Source: Acidimicrobiia bacterium
Lineage (GTDB): Bacteria; Actinomycetota; Acidimicrobiia; IMCC26256; JAMXLJ01
NCBI GenBank assembly: GCA_035651955.1
Contig: DASRES010000004.1
Coordinates: 1-47,474, forward strand
Direction: 5' to 3'
DNA length: 47,474 bases
The notes beneath the pieces are model-generated. The model did not search any database. It was not told the origin of the DNA and was given only the letters and a program-made list of their open reading frames with translations. Made by a program: the position numbers and the translations under genes. The first letter of the stretch is position 1, and every line of letters begins with the position of its first letter. This document shows, one piece after another, positions 41,350 through 47,474 of this stretch.

Positions 41350-42186
41350 GTGCCCGAGCTCCCCGAGGTCCAGGCGTTGGCCGAACGGCTCGACGCGACG
41401 TTCGCGGGTGCGCGCGTCGCGGGCATCGACGTGCTCGGCTTCAGCGGGCTGAAGACCGTCCTGCCGTCACCCGACACGCTCGTCGGTCGCGAGGTCGCCT
41501 CGGTGGGCCGGCGCGGCAAGTACGTCGTGCTCGACCTCCGCGGGCCGCGCGTGCTGGTGCACCTGTCACAGGCCGGCCGGCTGGACGTCGAGGAGCAGGC
41601 GAAGAAGACGCGTCCCAAGGGCGCGGTGATGCGCATGCGCTTCGAGGACGGGCGCGCGCTCCTCGTCCGCGAGCACGGGACCGAGCGCAAGGCCGGGTGG
41701 TGGGTCCTCGGCGAGGGCGACGACGGTCCGCTCGAGAAGCTCGGCCCCGAGCCGGGCTCGGAGGGGTTCGACGACGTCATCCGCAACGGCACCGACCGGC
41801 GCCGCGTGCACACCGTGCTGCGCGACCAGCGGACGGTGTCCGGCGTCGGGCGCGGCTACGCCGACGACGCGCTGCACCGCGCCGGGATCTCGCCGACGGC
41901 GACGCTCGCGTCGCTGTCCGCGGAGCAGCGCGAGACGCTCCTCGGCGCGCTGCACGAGATCCTCGACGCCGCGCTCGAAGGGGAGCGCCGGCGTGAGGGC
42001 GGCCTGTCGGCCGCGAAGCTCGGAGACCGCTTCAGCGTCCACGGCCGCTACGGCCAGCCGTGCCCGGTGTGCGGCGACGGGTTGCGCCGCATCTCGTACG
42101 ACTCCTACGAGATCACGTACTGCCCGAAGTGCCAGACGCGCGGGAAGGTCCTGGCCGACCGCCGTCTCTCCCGCCTGGTGAAGTAG
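41350..42186 (+). CDS. Formamidopyrimidine/endonuclease VIII-type DNA glycosylase
   Basis: 278 aa. After removal of the initiator residue the protein would begin PELPEVQ, with Pro as the Schiff-base nucleophile and Glu as the partner residue. The conserved Lys lies in GRRGKYVVL. Helix-two-turn-helix region includes RTVSGVGRGYADDALHRAGI. The C-terminal zinc finger is complete: CPVC ... CPKC. The enzyme excises oxidised bases and nicks the strand. Whether it is Fpg (MutM) or Nei cannot be settled by eye. GTG start 4 nt after the AarF stop: a two-gene operon. Confidence 0.9.
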   Translation: MPELPEVQALAERLDATFAGARVAGIDVLGFSGLKTVLPSPDTLVGREVASVGRRGKYVVLDLRGPRVLVHLSQAGRLDVEEQAKKTRPKGAVMRMRFEDGRALLVREHGTERKAGWWVLGEGDDGPLEKLGPEPGSEGFDDVIRNGTDRRRVHTVLRDQRTVSGVGRGYADDALHRAGISPTATLASLSAEQRETLLGALHEILDAALEGERRREGGLSAAKLGDRFSVHGRYGQPCPVCGDGLRRISYDSYEITYCPKCQTRGKVLADRRLSRLVK

Positions 42187-42230
42187 CGCTCACCCCAGCG
42201 TTCGTGCGTCGCTCGTTGTCGTATGGCGAC

Positions 42231-42266
42231 GTTCAACGACGCACAAAGGTTCGACGACGCACAAAG
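42231..42266. repeat. Tandem 18-bp direct repeat between convergent genes
   Basis: GTTCAACGACGCACAAAG (42231-42248) is followed at once by GTTCGACGACGCACAAAG (42249-42266), one mismatch. CGACGCAC can also pair with GTGCGTCG about 30 nt upstream (near 42204-42211), so the segment may form a bidirectional terminator between stops at 42186 and 42271. Confidence 0.6.
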
Positions 42267-42270
42267 ATCG

Positions 42271-42909
42271 TCAGGCGCGTGCGCGCGCGAAGCGTGACTT
42301 CGCGCGTGCGAGCTCGACGACGACCGGCGGCGCGACGTCGGGTGACCCTGCGTTGAACGGGGGTCGCGGGTCGTACTCGAGCGAGAGCTGGATGCCCTGG
42401 GCGACGAGGTCGCCCTCGAGCATCGAGGCGAGCAGCAGCGCCATGTCGATGCCCGCGGACACGCCCGCCGCGGTGATGATCCGACCGTCGACGACGACAC
42501 GCGCCGACACCGGGTCCGCGCCGAGGCGCGCGAGCTCCTCCCGCGCGAGCCAGTGGGACGTCGCGGGCACGCCGTCGAGCAGGCCTGCGGCCGCGAGGAC
42601 GAGCGACCCGGTGCACACCGACGCCGTCCACGTCGTCGTCTCGTGCACCGCGCGCAACCAGGAGAGCACGTGGTCGTTCGTGCGCACGGCGACCTCGCCC
42701 GGCCCGCCCGGCACGACGACGACGTCGGGCGCGACGACGTCGTCGATCACCCGGTCCGCGACGATGCCGGCACCGCACATGTCGCGGTGGACGCGCGCCT
42801 CGGCCGCGACGAACGACACCTCGGCGCGCGGCACGCGGGTCAGCACCTCGTACGGTCCGATCGCGTCGAGCGCGGTGAAGCCGTCGAACAGCAGGATCGC
42901 GATCTCCAC
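42271..42909 (-). CDS. DJ-1/PfpI-family protein
   Basis: 212 aa. VEIAILLFDGFTALDAIGPY at the start, PDVVVVPGGPGE, then the nucleophile elbow TASVCTGSLVLAAAGLLDG with Cys 99, and AATSHWLAREEL after it. The group includes glyoxalase III/deglycase-like, isonitrile-hydratase-like and AraC-related amidase-fold proteins; the His three turns after the Cys suggests a hydrolase-type member. I chose the GTG at 42909 because homology starts there and a TAGCCT -10 box ends 8 nt upstream; a GTG ten codons earlier is the alternative. Confidence 0.8.
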   Translation of the reverse strand: MEIAILLFDGFTALDAIGPYEVLTRVPRAEVSFVAAEARVHRDMCGAGIVADRVIDDVVAPDVVVVPGGPGEVAVRTNDHVLSWLRAVHETTTWTASVCTGSLVLAAAGLLDGVPATSHWLAREELARLGADPVSARVVVDGRIITAAGVSAGIDMALLLASMLEGDLVAQGIQLSLEYDPRPPFNAGSPDVAPPVVVELARAKSRFARARA

Positions 42910-42917
42910 GGGCCGGG

Positions 42918-42923
42918 AGGCTA
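42918..42923 (-). promoter_or_regulatory. -10 box (TAGCCT on minus strand), likely leaderless start
   Basis: On the minus strand TAGCCT ends 8 nt before the GTG at 42909, which supports that start over the upstream one. Confidence 0.4.
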
Positions 42924-42967
42924 CTGGCGCGACCGTCACGCGTCTCGCGTGATTCCGCTGCGCGACG

Positions 42968-43303
42968 TCAGCGGCGCTCGAGCTGTGCCTTCAAGCGTTG
43001 CAGGCGCCGGTCCCAGCGGCCGCCGACGTCCGCGATCCACGCGACCGCGTCGTGCAACGGCTCCGGTTGCACGTGGAACCGGACCTCGCGTCCCGCGCGC
43101 TCGGCTTCCACGAGGCCGGCATCGGCGAGGACCTGGAGGTGCTTCACGACGGCCTGACGGCTGACGGGCAGCGGGCGGGCCAGCTCGCTCGCCGTGGTGC
43201 CGGCTGCCCGGCCGGCGAGCTCGCCGAGCACGGCGCGGCGCGTGGGGTCGGCGAGGGCCTGGAACACGGCGTCGGCGGACGTCGTGCGCACGCGATCGCT
43301 CAT
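42968..43303 (-). CDS. ArsR-family transcriptional regulator
   Basis: 111 aa, a winged-helix ArsR protein: VFQALADPTRRAVLGELAG, TASELARPLPVSRQAVVKHL, LADAGLVEAERAGREVRFHV. No metal-binding Cys pair is visible, and it belongs to the ArsR subgroup that is paired with SRPBCC/AHSA1 proteins. The ATG overlaps the SRPBCC stop (ATGA), so it is the second gene of that operon. The two palindromic sites upstream of the operon (43737-43798) are its likely targets, giving autoregulation. The same sites lie in the clpP-like promoter. Confidence 0.87.
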   Translation of the reverse strand: MSDRVRTTSADAVFQALADPTRRAVLGELAGRAAGTTASELARPLPVSRQAVVKHLQVLADAGLVEAERAGREVRFHVQPEPLHDAVAWIADVGGRWDRRLQRLKAQLERR

Positions 43304-43710
43304 CGCGACGCGAGCGCGCGTGCCCGTGCGCGACGCGCATGCGTTGGGCGCGTGTACGCGCGTGTCGCGAGCGCGACCGCCTCCTCGGTGACCCGGACAC
43401 GGCTGCCGTCCTCGGTCGGCTCGATGTCGATCGTCACGCGGCTGTGGTCCGGGTCGGGGCCGCGTGCCGCGCCACCGACCGGCCACCACGTGAAGACGAC
43501 GTGACGGGGGGCGTCGACCTCCTCGACCACCGCGAGACGCGTCTCGCCGTCCTCGGTGACGAACCGCCCGGTCCCGGCGGGGCGCAGGTCGAGGCGGGCC
43601 TCGGCGTCGAACCACGCCGACAGCGCGTCGGGATCCGCGAGCGCGTCCCACACCTCGGCGGGTGCGGCCGCGATCTGCACCTCGCGTGTGGTCACGAGCG
43701 GTTCCGGCAT
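43300..43710 (-). CDS. SRPBCC/AHSA1-domain protein
   Basis: 136 aa, START/Bet v1-like fold: [69 protein letters not shown]. Such proteins bind hydrophobic ligands or act like Hsp90 co-chaperone Aha1; they are commonly encoded next to ArsR regulators. The ATG at 43710 has GGAGG 5-6 nt upstream. Two upstream in-frame starts (43749, 43800) lie inside the operators and are unlikely. The tail is Arg-rich. First gene of the SRPBCC-arsR operon. Confidence 0.8.
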   Translation of the reverse strand: MPEPLVTTREVQIAAAPAEVWDALADPDALSAWFDAEARLDLRPAGTGRFVTEDGETRLAVVEEVDAPRHVVFTWWPVGGAARGPDPDHSRVTIDIEPTEDGSRVRVTEEAVALATRAYTRPTHARRARARALASR

Positions 43711-43736
43711 GTCGGCCTCCTCGACCTCCTCGACGG

Positions 43737-43758
43737 TGTGCAACCCCATGGTTGCACA
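43737..43758. promoter_or_regulatory. Operator 1, perfect 9-bp inverted repeat
   Basis: TGTGCAACC-CCAT-GGTTGCACA. The right arm contains the -35 (TTGCAC, 43752-43757) of the plus-strand promoter. Confidence 0.7.
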
Positions 43759-43784
43759 TTCCGCGCCGGTCGGGTACGGTGCAA
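43752..43784. promoter_or_regulatory. Overlapping divergent promoters of clpP-like and SRPBCC-arsR genes
   Basis: Plus strand: TTGCAC (43752-43757), 17-nt spacer, TACGGT (43775-43780). Minus strand: TTGCAC (43784-43779), 17-nt spacer, GAATGT (43761-43756). Each -35 lies in an arm of one operator and each -10 touches the other, so repressor binding should shut both directions. Confidence 0.6.
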
Positions 43785-43798
43785 CCAGCCGGTTGCAC
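43779..43798. promoter_or_regulatory. Operator 2, perfect 8-bp inverted repeat
   Basis: GTGCAACC-AGCC-GGTTGCAC, the same arms as operator 1 with the centre 41 bp away, close to four helical turns. Confidence 0.7.
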
Positions 43799-43822
43799 AT
43801 CTACGAACAGGAGCTGCGAGCC

Positions 43823-44470
43823 GTGGCGCACGTCCTCGTCCCGACCGTGATCGAGCAGAGTCCCCGCGGCGAGCGCGCGTTCGATGTCTACTCCCGCCTG
43901 CTGCAGGAACGGGTCGTGTTCCTCGGCACCGAGATCGACGGCGACAGCGCCAACCTCGTCGTCGCGCAGCTCCTGCACCTCGAGGCGGCGAACCCGGAAC
44001 GCGACATCAACCTGTACGTGAACAGCCCGGGCGGCGAGATGACCGCGCTGTTCGCGATCTACGACACGATGCAGCACGTCGCACCGGACGTCGCGACCAC
44101 GTGCGTCGGTCAAGCGGCGTCCGCGGCCGCCGTCATCCTCGCCGCCGGCGCCCCGGGCAAGCGGGCGATCCTCCCGCACGCACGGGTCCTGATGCACCAG
44201 CCGCACGGTGGCGTCCAGGGGCAGTCCACCGACATCGAGATCGCCGCGCGCGAGGTCGCGGCGCAGAGGGGCGCGATGGTCGACGCGCTCGCGCGTCACA
44301 CTGGCCAGACGCGCGACCAGGTTGAGCGCGACATCGATCGCGACTTCATCCTGCGCGGCGAGGACGCGGTCGCGTACGGCGTCGTCGACTACGTGCTCGA
44401 GCAGCGCGTGCTCACGGCCGCCGCGACGGCGACGCCCTCGACGAACGGCCACGCGCGCGTAACGCGCTAG
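43823..44470 (+). CDS. clpP: ClpP-family serine protease
   Basis: 215 aa, ATP-dependent Clp protease proteolytic subunit. Motifs: [53 protein letters not shown] with the nucleophile S100, and MHQPHGG with H125; the catalytic Asp is in ERDIDRDF (about 174). The nucleophile loop reads AASAAAV instead of the usual AASMGA, and the tail has a Thr/Ala extension, so it may be an accessory ClpP. AGGAG at 43809-43813 supports the GTG at 43823. It stands alone, divergent from SRPBCC-arsR, not next to tig, clpX or a second clpP. The stop overlaps the convergent lipoprotein stop (CTAG). Confidence 0.88.
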   Translation: MAHVLVPTVIEQSPRGERAFDVYSRLLQERVVFLGTEIDGDSANLVVAQLLHLEAANPERDINLYVNSPGGEMTALFAIYDTMQHVAPDVATTCVGQAASAAAVILAAGAPGKRAILPHARVLMHQPHGGVQGQSTDIEIAAREVAAQRGAMVDALARHTGQTRDQVERDIDRDFILRGEDAVAYGVVDYVLEQRVLTAAATATPSTNGHARVTR

Positions 44471-45411
44471 TGCAGGATCGGTCCGGTGTCGACCGCCTCG
44501 AACGCCGACCCCGGGACCGTCTTCAACTGGTTCAGGTCGTCGTCGTTCCAGCGCGCGTCGGCGGCGCCCGTGACGTACCAGTTGCTCCCGTTGTCGGCGA
44601 CGATCATCCCGTAGCGCTTCAGCGCGTCGACGATGACGCGCGCCTCCCCGTGGTACGGCGTGACGTCGAAGCTCGCCTTCAGCCGCAGCCGCAGCCCCAT
44701 CGGCGGCAACGACGGATCGGTCGAGGACGACGCGTCGTGCGTCGCGGGATGGATGTAGCCGCGCTGCGTCCGTGCCACGGTGAACCGGAGCGCGTGATGG
44801 ATCGCGCCCGACGCGACCTCGTCGTAGCGCGCGAGGCCGGGGAGGATCGGCAGGCCGGCCGCGTCGGCGGACGTCCACCCGTCGGGACGGAGCGCATCCG
44901 ACCGGAGGTCGAACACCGCGCCCGAGTCGGCGTTCCAGTGGTCCCCCTCGGGGAACGCCCGGTACATCTCGTAGAGCCGGCAGTGGTCGACGTCGACAGC
45001 GAGGACGTGTCGGTCGCCGTCACTCGACGCGCCGCCCTCGACCGGCGCGGCGAGCGGCACCGGATACGGCCCGGGGTCGCTCTCGTCGCCGTACGCCGTG
45101 AAGTCGACGGGCACGCCGGGCTGCGCGTGGACCGCGACGTACGGGATGCCGTACGCGCCGCCACCACCGAAGTCGGCGTGCAGGTGTCCGGTCAGCCCGA
45201 TGCTCGCGACGTACGCGTCCGAGCCCGCCGCGACGGGCAACGACGACACGTCCGTGTTCCACGCGTTGTCCGCGGGGAAGACCGGGCACCCGCCGAGCGA
45301 CCCGTTCTCGACCATCGCCGGCGAACCCGCGGTGGGCGGCTGCGCGACCGTCGCGCACGCGCTGAGCGCGGACACGAGGATCACGACCGACACGAGCACG
45401 ATCCGTCGCAC
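44467..45411 (-). CDS. Secreted lipoprotein of unknown function
   Basis: 314 aa. Lipoprotein signal [11 protein letters not shown] (Cys 19). The mature part is well ordered: [85 protein letters not shown] and [16 protein letters not shown] recognise this as a recurring family of exported actinobacterial and soil-bacterial proteins without an assigned function; the conserved Asp, His and Cys residues suggest an enzyme or binding fold. GTG start. Its stop codon shares four bases with the clpP-like stop on the other strand. Confidence 0.7.
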   Translation of the reverse strand: MRRIVLVSVVILVSALSACATVAQPPTAGSPAMVENGSLGGCPVFPADNAWNTDVSSLPVAAGSDAYVASIGLTGHLHADFGGGGAYGIPYVAVHAQPGVPVDFTAYGDESDPGPYPVPLAAPVEGGASSDGDRHVLAVDVDHCRLYEMYRAFPEGDHWNADSGAVFDLRSDALRPDGWTSADAAGLPILPGLARYDEVASGAIHHALRFTVARTQRGYIHPATHDASSSTDPSLPPMGLRLRLKASFDVTPYHGEARVIVDALKRYGMIVADNGSNWYVTGAADARWNDDDLNQLKTVPGSAFEAVDTGPILH

Positions 45412-45482
45412 GTCTGGTCATCGGCGCGCGCGGGCCGCGTTCTTGAACCGGGGGCGCAGCCGCCGGGGCGACGGTCGACGCC

Positions 45483-45488
45483 TACAGT
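45483..45488 (+). promoter_or_regulatory. -10 box (TACAGT), likely leaderless start of lgt
   Basis: TACAGT ends 8 nt before the GTG at 45497. Confidence 0.4.
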
Positions 45489-45496
45489 GACGGCCG

Positions 45497-46399
45497 GTGC
45501 CCTCACCGCTCACGCTGCTGCTCGGCTCGATCCCCAGCCCGTCGAAGGGGATCCTCCACCTCGGCCCGATCCCGCTGCACGCCTACGGGCTCTGCCTCGC
45601 GATCGGCGTCCTCGTCGCGGTCTGGCTGGCGGAGAAGCGGTGGGGCCGCATGGGTCACGACCCGAAGGACATCACCGAGATCGCGGTGTGGGTCGTCATC
45701 GCGGGCGTCGTCGGGGCGCGCCTGTACCACCTCGCGACGGACTACGAGCTGTACACGCACGACTGGCTGAAGGCGTTCAAGATCTGGGACGGCGGCCTCG
45801 GGATCTGGGGCGCGGTCGGCGGCGGGATGCTCGCGGTGATCGTCCTCACCCGGCACCGGCACCTCGACACGCTCGGGATCATGGACGCGATGGCGCCCGG
45901 CCTCGTCCTCGCGCAGGCGATCGGGCGGTGGGGCAACTGGTTCAACCAGGAGCTCTTCGGCAAGCCGACGACTCTGCCGTGGGGCCTCGAGATCTCACCC
46001 GCGAAGCGGCCGGCCGGCTACACGCAGTACTCGACGTTCCAGCCGACGTTCCTGTACGAGTCGCTGTGGTGCCTCGCGATCTTCGGCATCCTGCTGTGGG
46101 TCGAGCGCCGCTACCGGCTCCGCAAGAGCCAGCTGTTCGCGCTCTACGTCGCGCTGTACACGTTCGGCCGCTTCTGGTTCGAGAACATGCGGATCGATCC
46201 CGCGCACCACATCGCGGGGCTGCGGCTGAACGCGTGGGTCAGCATCGCGATCTGCCTCGTCGGCATCACCTGGTTCGTCGTCGCCGGCCGTCGCGCCGCG
46301 CCGGCCGACCGCCCGGACGGGTCGGCGAACGCCCGGACGGCGGACGCCTCGCCACGCAGCGAGCGCGATCACGAGCAGGAGATGGTGAGCCCGGATTGA
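45497..46399 (+). CDS. lgt: Prolipoprotein diacylglyceryl transferase
   Basis: 300 aa, polytopic membrane protein with about seven hydrophobic segments. The Lgt signature GRWGNWFNQELFG is complete, and IPLHAYGLCLAIG, VVGARLYHLATD, WDGGLGIWGAVGGG and YTFGRFWFENMRID fit actinobacterial Lgt. It attaches diacylglycerol to the lipobox Cys of prolipoproteins, the first step for the four lipoproteins encoded in this window. The C-terminal tail of about 45 residues is hydrophilic. Leaderless GTG start. A double hairpin follows. Confidence 0.92.
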   Translation: MPSPLTLLLGSIPSPSKGILHLGPIPLHAYGLCLAIGVLVAVWLAEKRWGRMGHDPKDITEIAVWVVIAGVVGARLYHLATDYELYTHDWLKAFKIWDGGLGIWGAVGGGMLAVIVLTRHRHLDTLGIMDAMAPGLVLAQAIGRWGNWFNQELFGKPTTLPWGLEISPAKRPAGYTQYSTFQPTFLYESLWCLAIFGILLWVERRYRLRKSQLFALYVALYTFGRFWFENMRIDPAHHIAGLRLNAWVSIAICLVGITWFVVAGRRAAPADRPDGSANARTADASPRSERDHEQEMVSPD

Positions 46400-46409
46400 C
46401 CGGCGTCAC

Positions 46410-46481
46410 GCGCGTCCTCCCCCGGTAGGACGCGCCGTCGTCGCCAGGACGACGCACGATCACGATTTTCGGCGACGACGG
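46410..46481 (+). terminator. Terminator and competing hairpins after lgt
   Basis: A 9-bp stem GCGCGTCCT / AGGACGCGC (46410-46418 with 46427-46435) follows the lgt stop. Next, CGTCGTC (46436-46442) can pair with GACGACG (46448-46454); alternatively CCGTCGTCGCC (46435-46445) can pair perfectly with GGCGACGACGG (46471-46481). The last two are mutually exclusive. Confidence 0.5.
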
Positions 46482-46571
46482 GACCAGCGCGAGCACGTAT
46501 CGTCGTCCGCGCCGGCCGTCCCCCGCGGCCGCTCGCATTCCTGTCTCCGCCGACCCCCGCCTGGAGGCGAT

Positions 46572-47327
46572 GTGACCTCGACAACGCAGCCCTCGACGAC
46601 GACCGGCGTCGCGTCCCGCTCGGTCGACGCCCGCAAGATCTACGGCGCCGGCGAGGCCGCGGTGCGCGCGCTCGACGGCATCACGGTGTCGTTCGAGAGC
46701 GGCGCGTTCACGGCGATCATGGGCCCGTCCGGCTCGGGCAAGTCCACGCTGCTGCACTGCCTCGCCGGTCTCGACCGCTTGACGTCCGGCCAGGTGTTCC
46801 TCGGCGACATCGACATCAGCTCGCTGTCGGAGAAGCAGCTCACGCTCGTACGCCGCGACCGCATCGGCTTCGTCTTCCAGGCGTACAACCTGATCCCGAC
46901 GCTGAGCGCGATCGAGAACATCACGTTGCCGATGTCGCTCGCCGGGCGGAAGCCCGACCAGGCGTGGCTCGACACCGTGATCGACACCGTCGGGTTGCGC
47001 GACCGCCTGTCGCACCGTCCGCACGAGCTGTCCGGTGGTCAGCAGCAGCGGGTCGCGGTCGCGCGCGCGCTCGTCAGCCGGCCGCACGTGATCTTCGCCG
47101 ACGAGCCGACCGGGAACCTCGACTCGCGCAGCGGCGCGGAGATCCTGAGCTTCATGCGCAGCGCCGTGCGCGAGCTCGGCCAGACGATCGTGATGGTGAC
47201 GCACGACCCGGGCGCGGCGAGCTACGCGAGCCGCGCGGTGTTCCTCGCGGACGGTCGCATCGTCGACGAGATGGCCGACCCGACACCGGAAGCGATCCTC
47301 GACCGGATGAAGGGCCTCGGGGAGTAG
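46572..47327 (+). CDS. ABC transporter ATP-binding protein (MacB/LolD type)
   Basis: 251 aa. Walker A GPSGSGKST, Q-loop FVFQAYNLIPTLSAIENI, signature LSGGQQQRVAVARAL, Walker B VIFADEPTGNLD, H-loop MVTHDPGAASYA. The sequence is of the MacB/LolD/FtsE-like exporter class that pairs with a four-helix FtsX-like permease, whose gene begins 6 nt after this stop. The GTG has CTGGAGG 4 nt upstream. A TATCGT box at 46498-46503 is a candidate promoter. Probable role: export or extraction of a lipid, lipoprotein or peptide. Confidence 0.9.
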   Translation: MTSTTQPSTTTGVASRSVDARKIYGAGEAAVRALDGITVSFESGAFTAIMGPSGSGKSTLLHCLAGLDRLTSGQVFLGDIDISSLSEKQLTLVRRDRIGFVFQAYNLIPTLSAIENITLPMSLAGRKPDQAWLDTVIDTVGLRDRLSHRPHELSGGQQQRVAVARALVSRPHVIFADEPTGNLDSRSGAEILSFMRSAVRELGQTIVMVTHDPGAASYASRAVFLADGRIVDEMADPTPEAILDRMKGLGE

Positions 47328-47333
47328 CGCGCC

Positions 47334-47474
47334 ATGTGGAAGCTGACGATCAAGAACGTCCTCGCGCGCAAGGTCCGGTTCCTGCTGACCGGCGTCGCGG
47401 TCATGCTCGGGGTCGCGTTCGTCTCCGGCACCCTCGTGCTGACCGCGACGATCTCGCACACGTTCGACAACCTG
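47334..47474 (+). CDS. ABC transporter permease, FtsX/MacB-like (partial)
   Basis: The first 47 residues before the window ends. MWKLTIKNVLARKVRFLLTG then a membrane helix (VAVMLGVAFVSGTLVLTATI), the standard N-terminus of FtsX-like permeases. It starts 6 nt after the ATP-binding protein and certainly forms a transporter with it. Confidence 0.8.
   Translation, partial: MWKLTIKNVLARKVRFLLTGVAVMLGVAFVSGTLVLTATISHTFDNL

Noticed and set aside
42187-42270. CRISPR-like array
   Set aside because: Only two 18-bp units with no spacer between them; no cas genes.
1-47474. tRNA, rRNA, insertion sequences or prophage genes
   Set aside because: No tRNA-like cloverleaf, transposase, integrase or rRNA segment was recognised on either strand.

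Overview
This is a strongly GC-rich window from a high-GC actinobacterium. Several signs point that way: many GTG starts, near-continuous divergent and convergent gene packing, many apparently leaderless starts (a TANNNT -10 box 6-8 nt before the start codon), an Rpf-like secreted transglycosylase, LLM flavin/F420 oxidoreductases, and mycobacterial-type sterol side-chain genes. An Acidimicrobiia-like lineage is my guess; no rRNA or marker phylogeny is available here.

Layout. 1-1429: the end of an acyl-CoA dehydrogenase, then an XRE regulator and a RodZ-like membrane protein encoded as two overlapping genes. 1518-8930: a fused CaiB/BaiF CoA-transferase and a five-gene operon matching the mycobacterial igr side-chain-cleaving cassette: ChsE2-like dehydrogenase, ChsH2-like MaoC-DUF35 fusion, ChsE1-like dehydrogenase, ChsH1-like MaoC, Ltp2-like aldolase. 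8948-12484 (minus): an SMP-30 lactonase, a FadD17-like steroid-acyl-CoA ligase and an SDR. 12548-16555 (plus): SDR, MFS exporter, SDR, 2-hydroxyacid dehydrogenase. 16632-20110 (minus): an LLM oxidoreductase and a second fused CoA-transferase. 20238-22894 (minus): two tandem paralogous glycoside-hydrolase lipoproteins. 23070-28744: LLM oxidoreductase, cupredoxin lipoprotein, isochorismatase-like protein, SDR, VOC protein, epoxide hydrolase, SDR. 28758-31213 (minus): a CYP125-like P450 with a FadE26/ChsE4-like dehydrogenase. 31313-35748: a monooxygenase-type small protein, pantothenate kinase CoaA, VOC and SnoaL genes, then a minus-strand cupredoxin-like / NIPSNAP-like / GNAT operon. 35947-39605: LacI and TetR regulators, an AurF-like diiron protein and the Rpf-like protein. 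39684-47474: an AarF/UbiB kinase, Fpg/Nei glycosylase, DJ-1/PfpI protein, an ArsR-SRPBCC pair divergent from a ClpP, a secreted lipoprotein, Lgt, and the start of an ABC transporter operon.

How the genes work together. The left two thirds read as a catabolic island for sterols, bile acids or a related branched polycyclic compound. Terminal hydroxylation (P450), CoA activation (FadD17-like), alpha,beta-dehydrogenation (ChsE-like), hydration (ChsH1/ChsH2) and retro-aldol release of the last C3 unit (Ltp2 with DUF35) are all represented, and fused CoA-transferases, SDRs and LLM enzymes surround them. The right third is mostly general cell physiology and envelope genes.

The strongest non-coding signals are: a duplicated perfect operator built into overlapping divergent promoters between arsR and clpP; a 24-bp gap holding two overlapping opposed -10 boxes; several long intergenic hairpins; and an AarF gene whose coding frame extends upstream of any canonical start codon.
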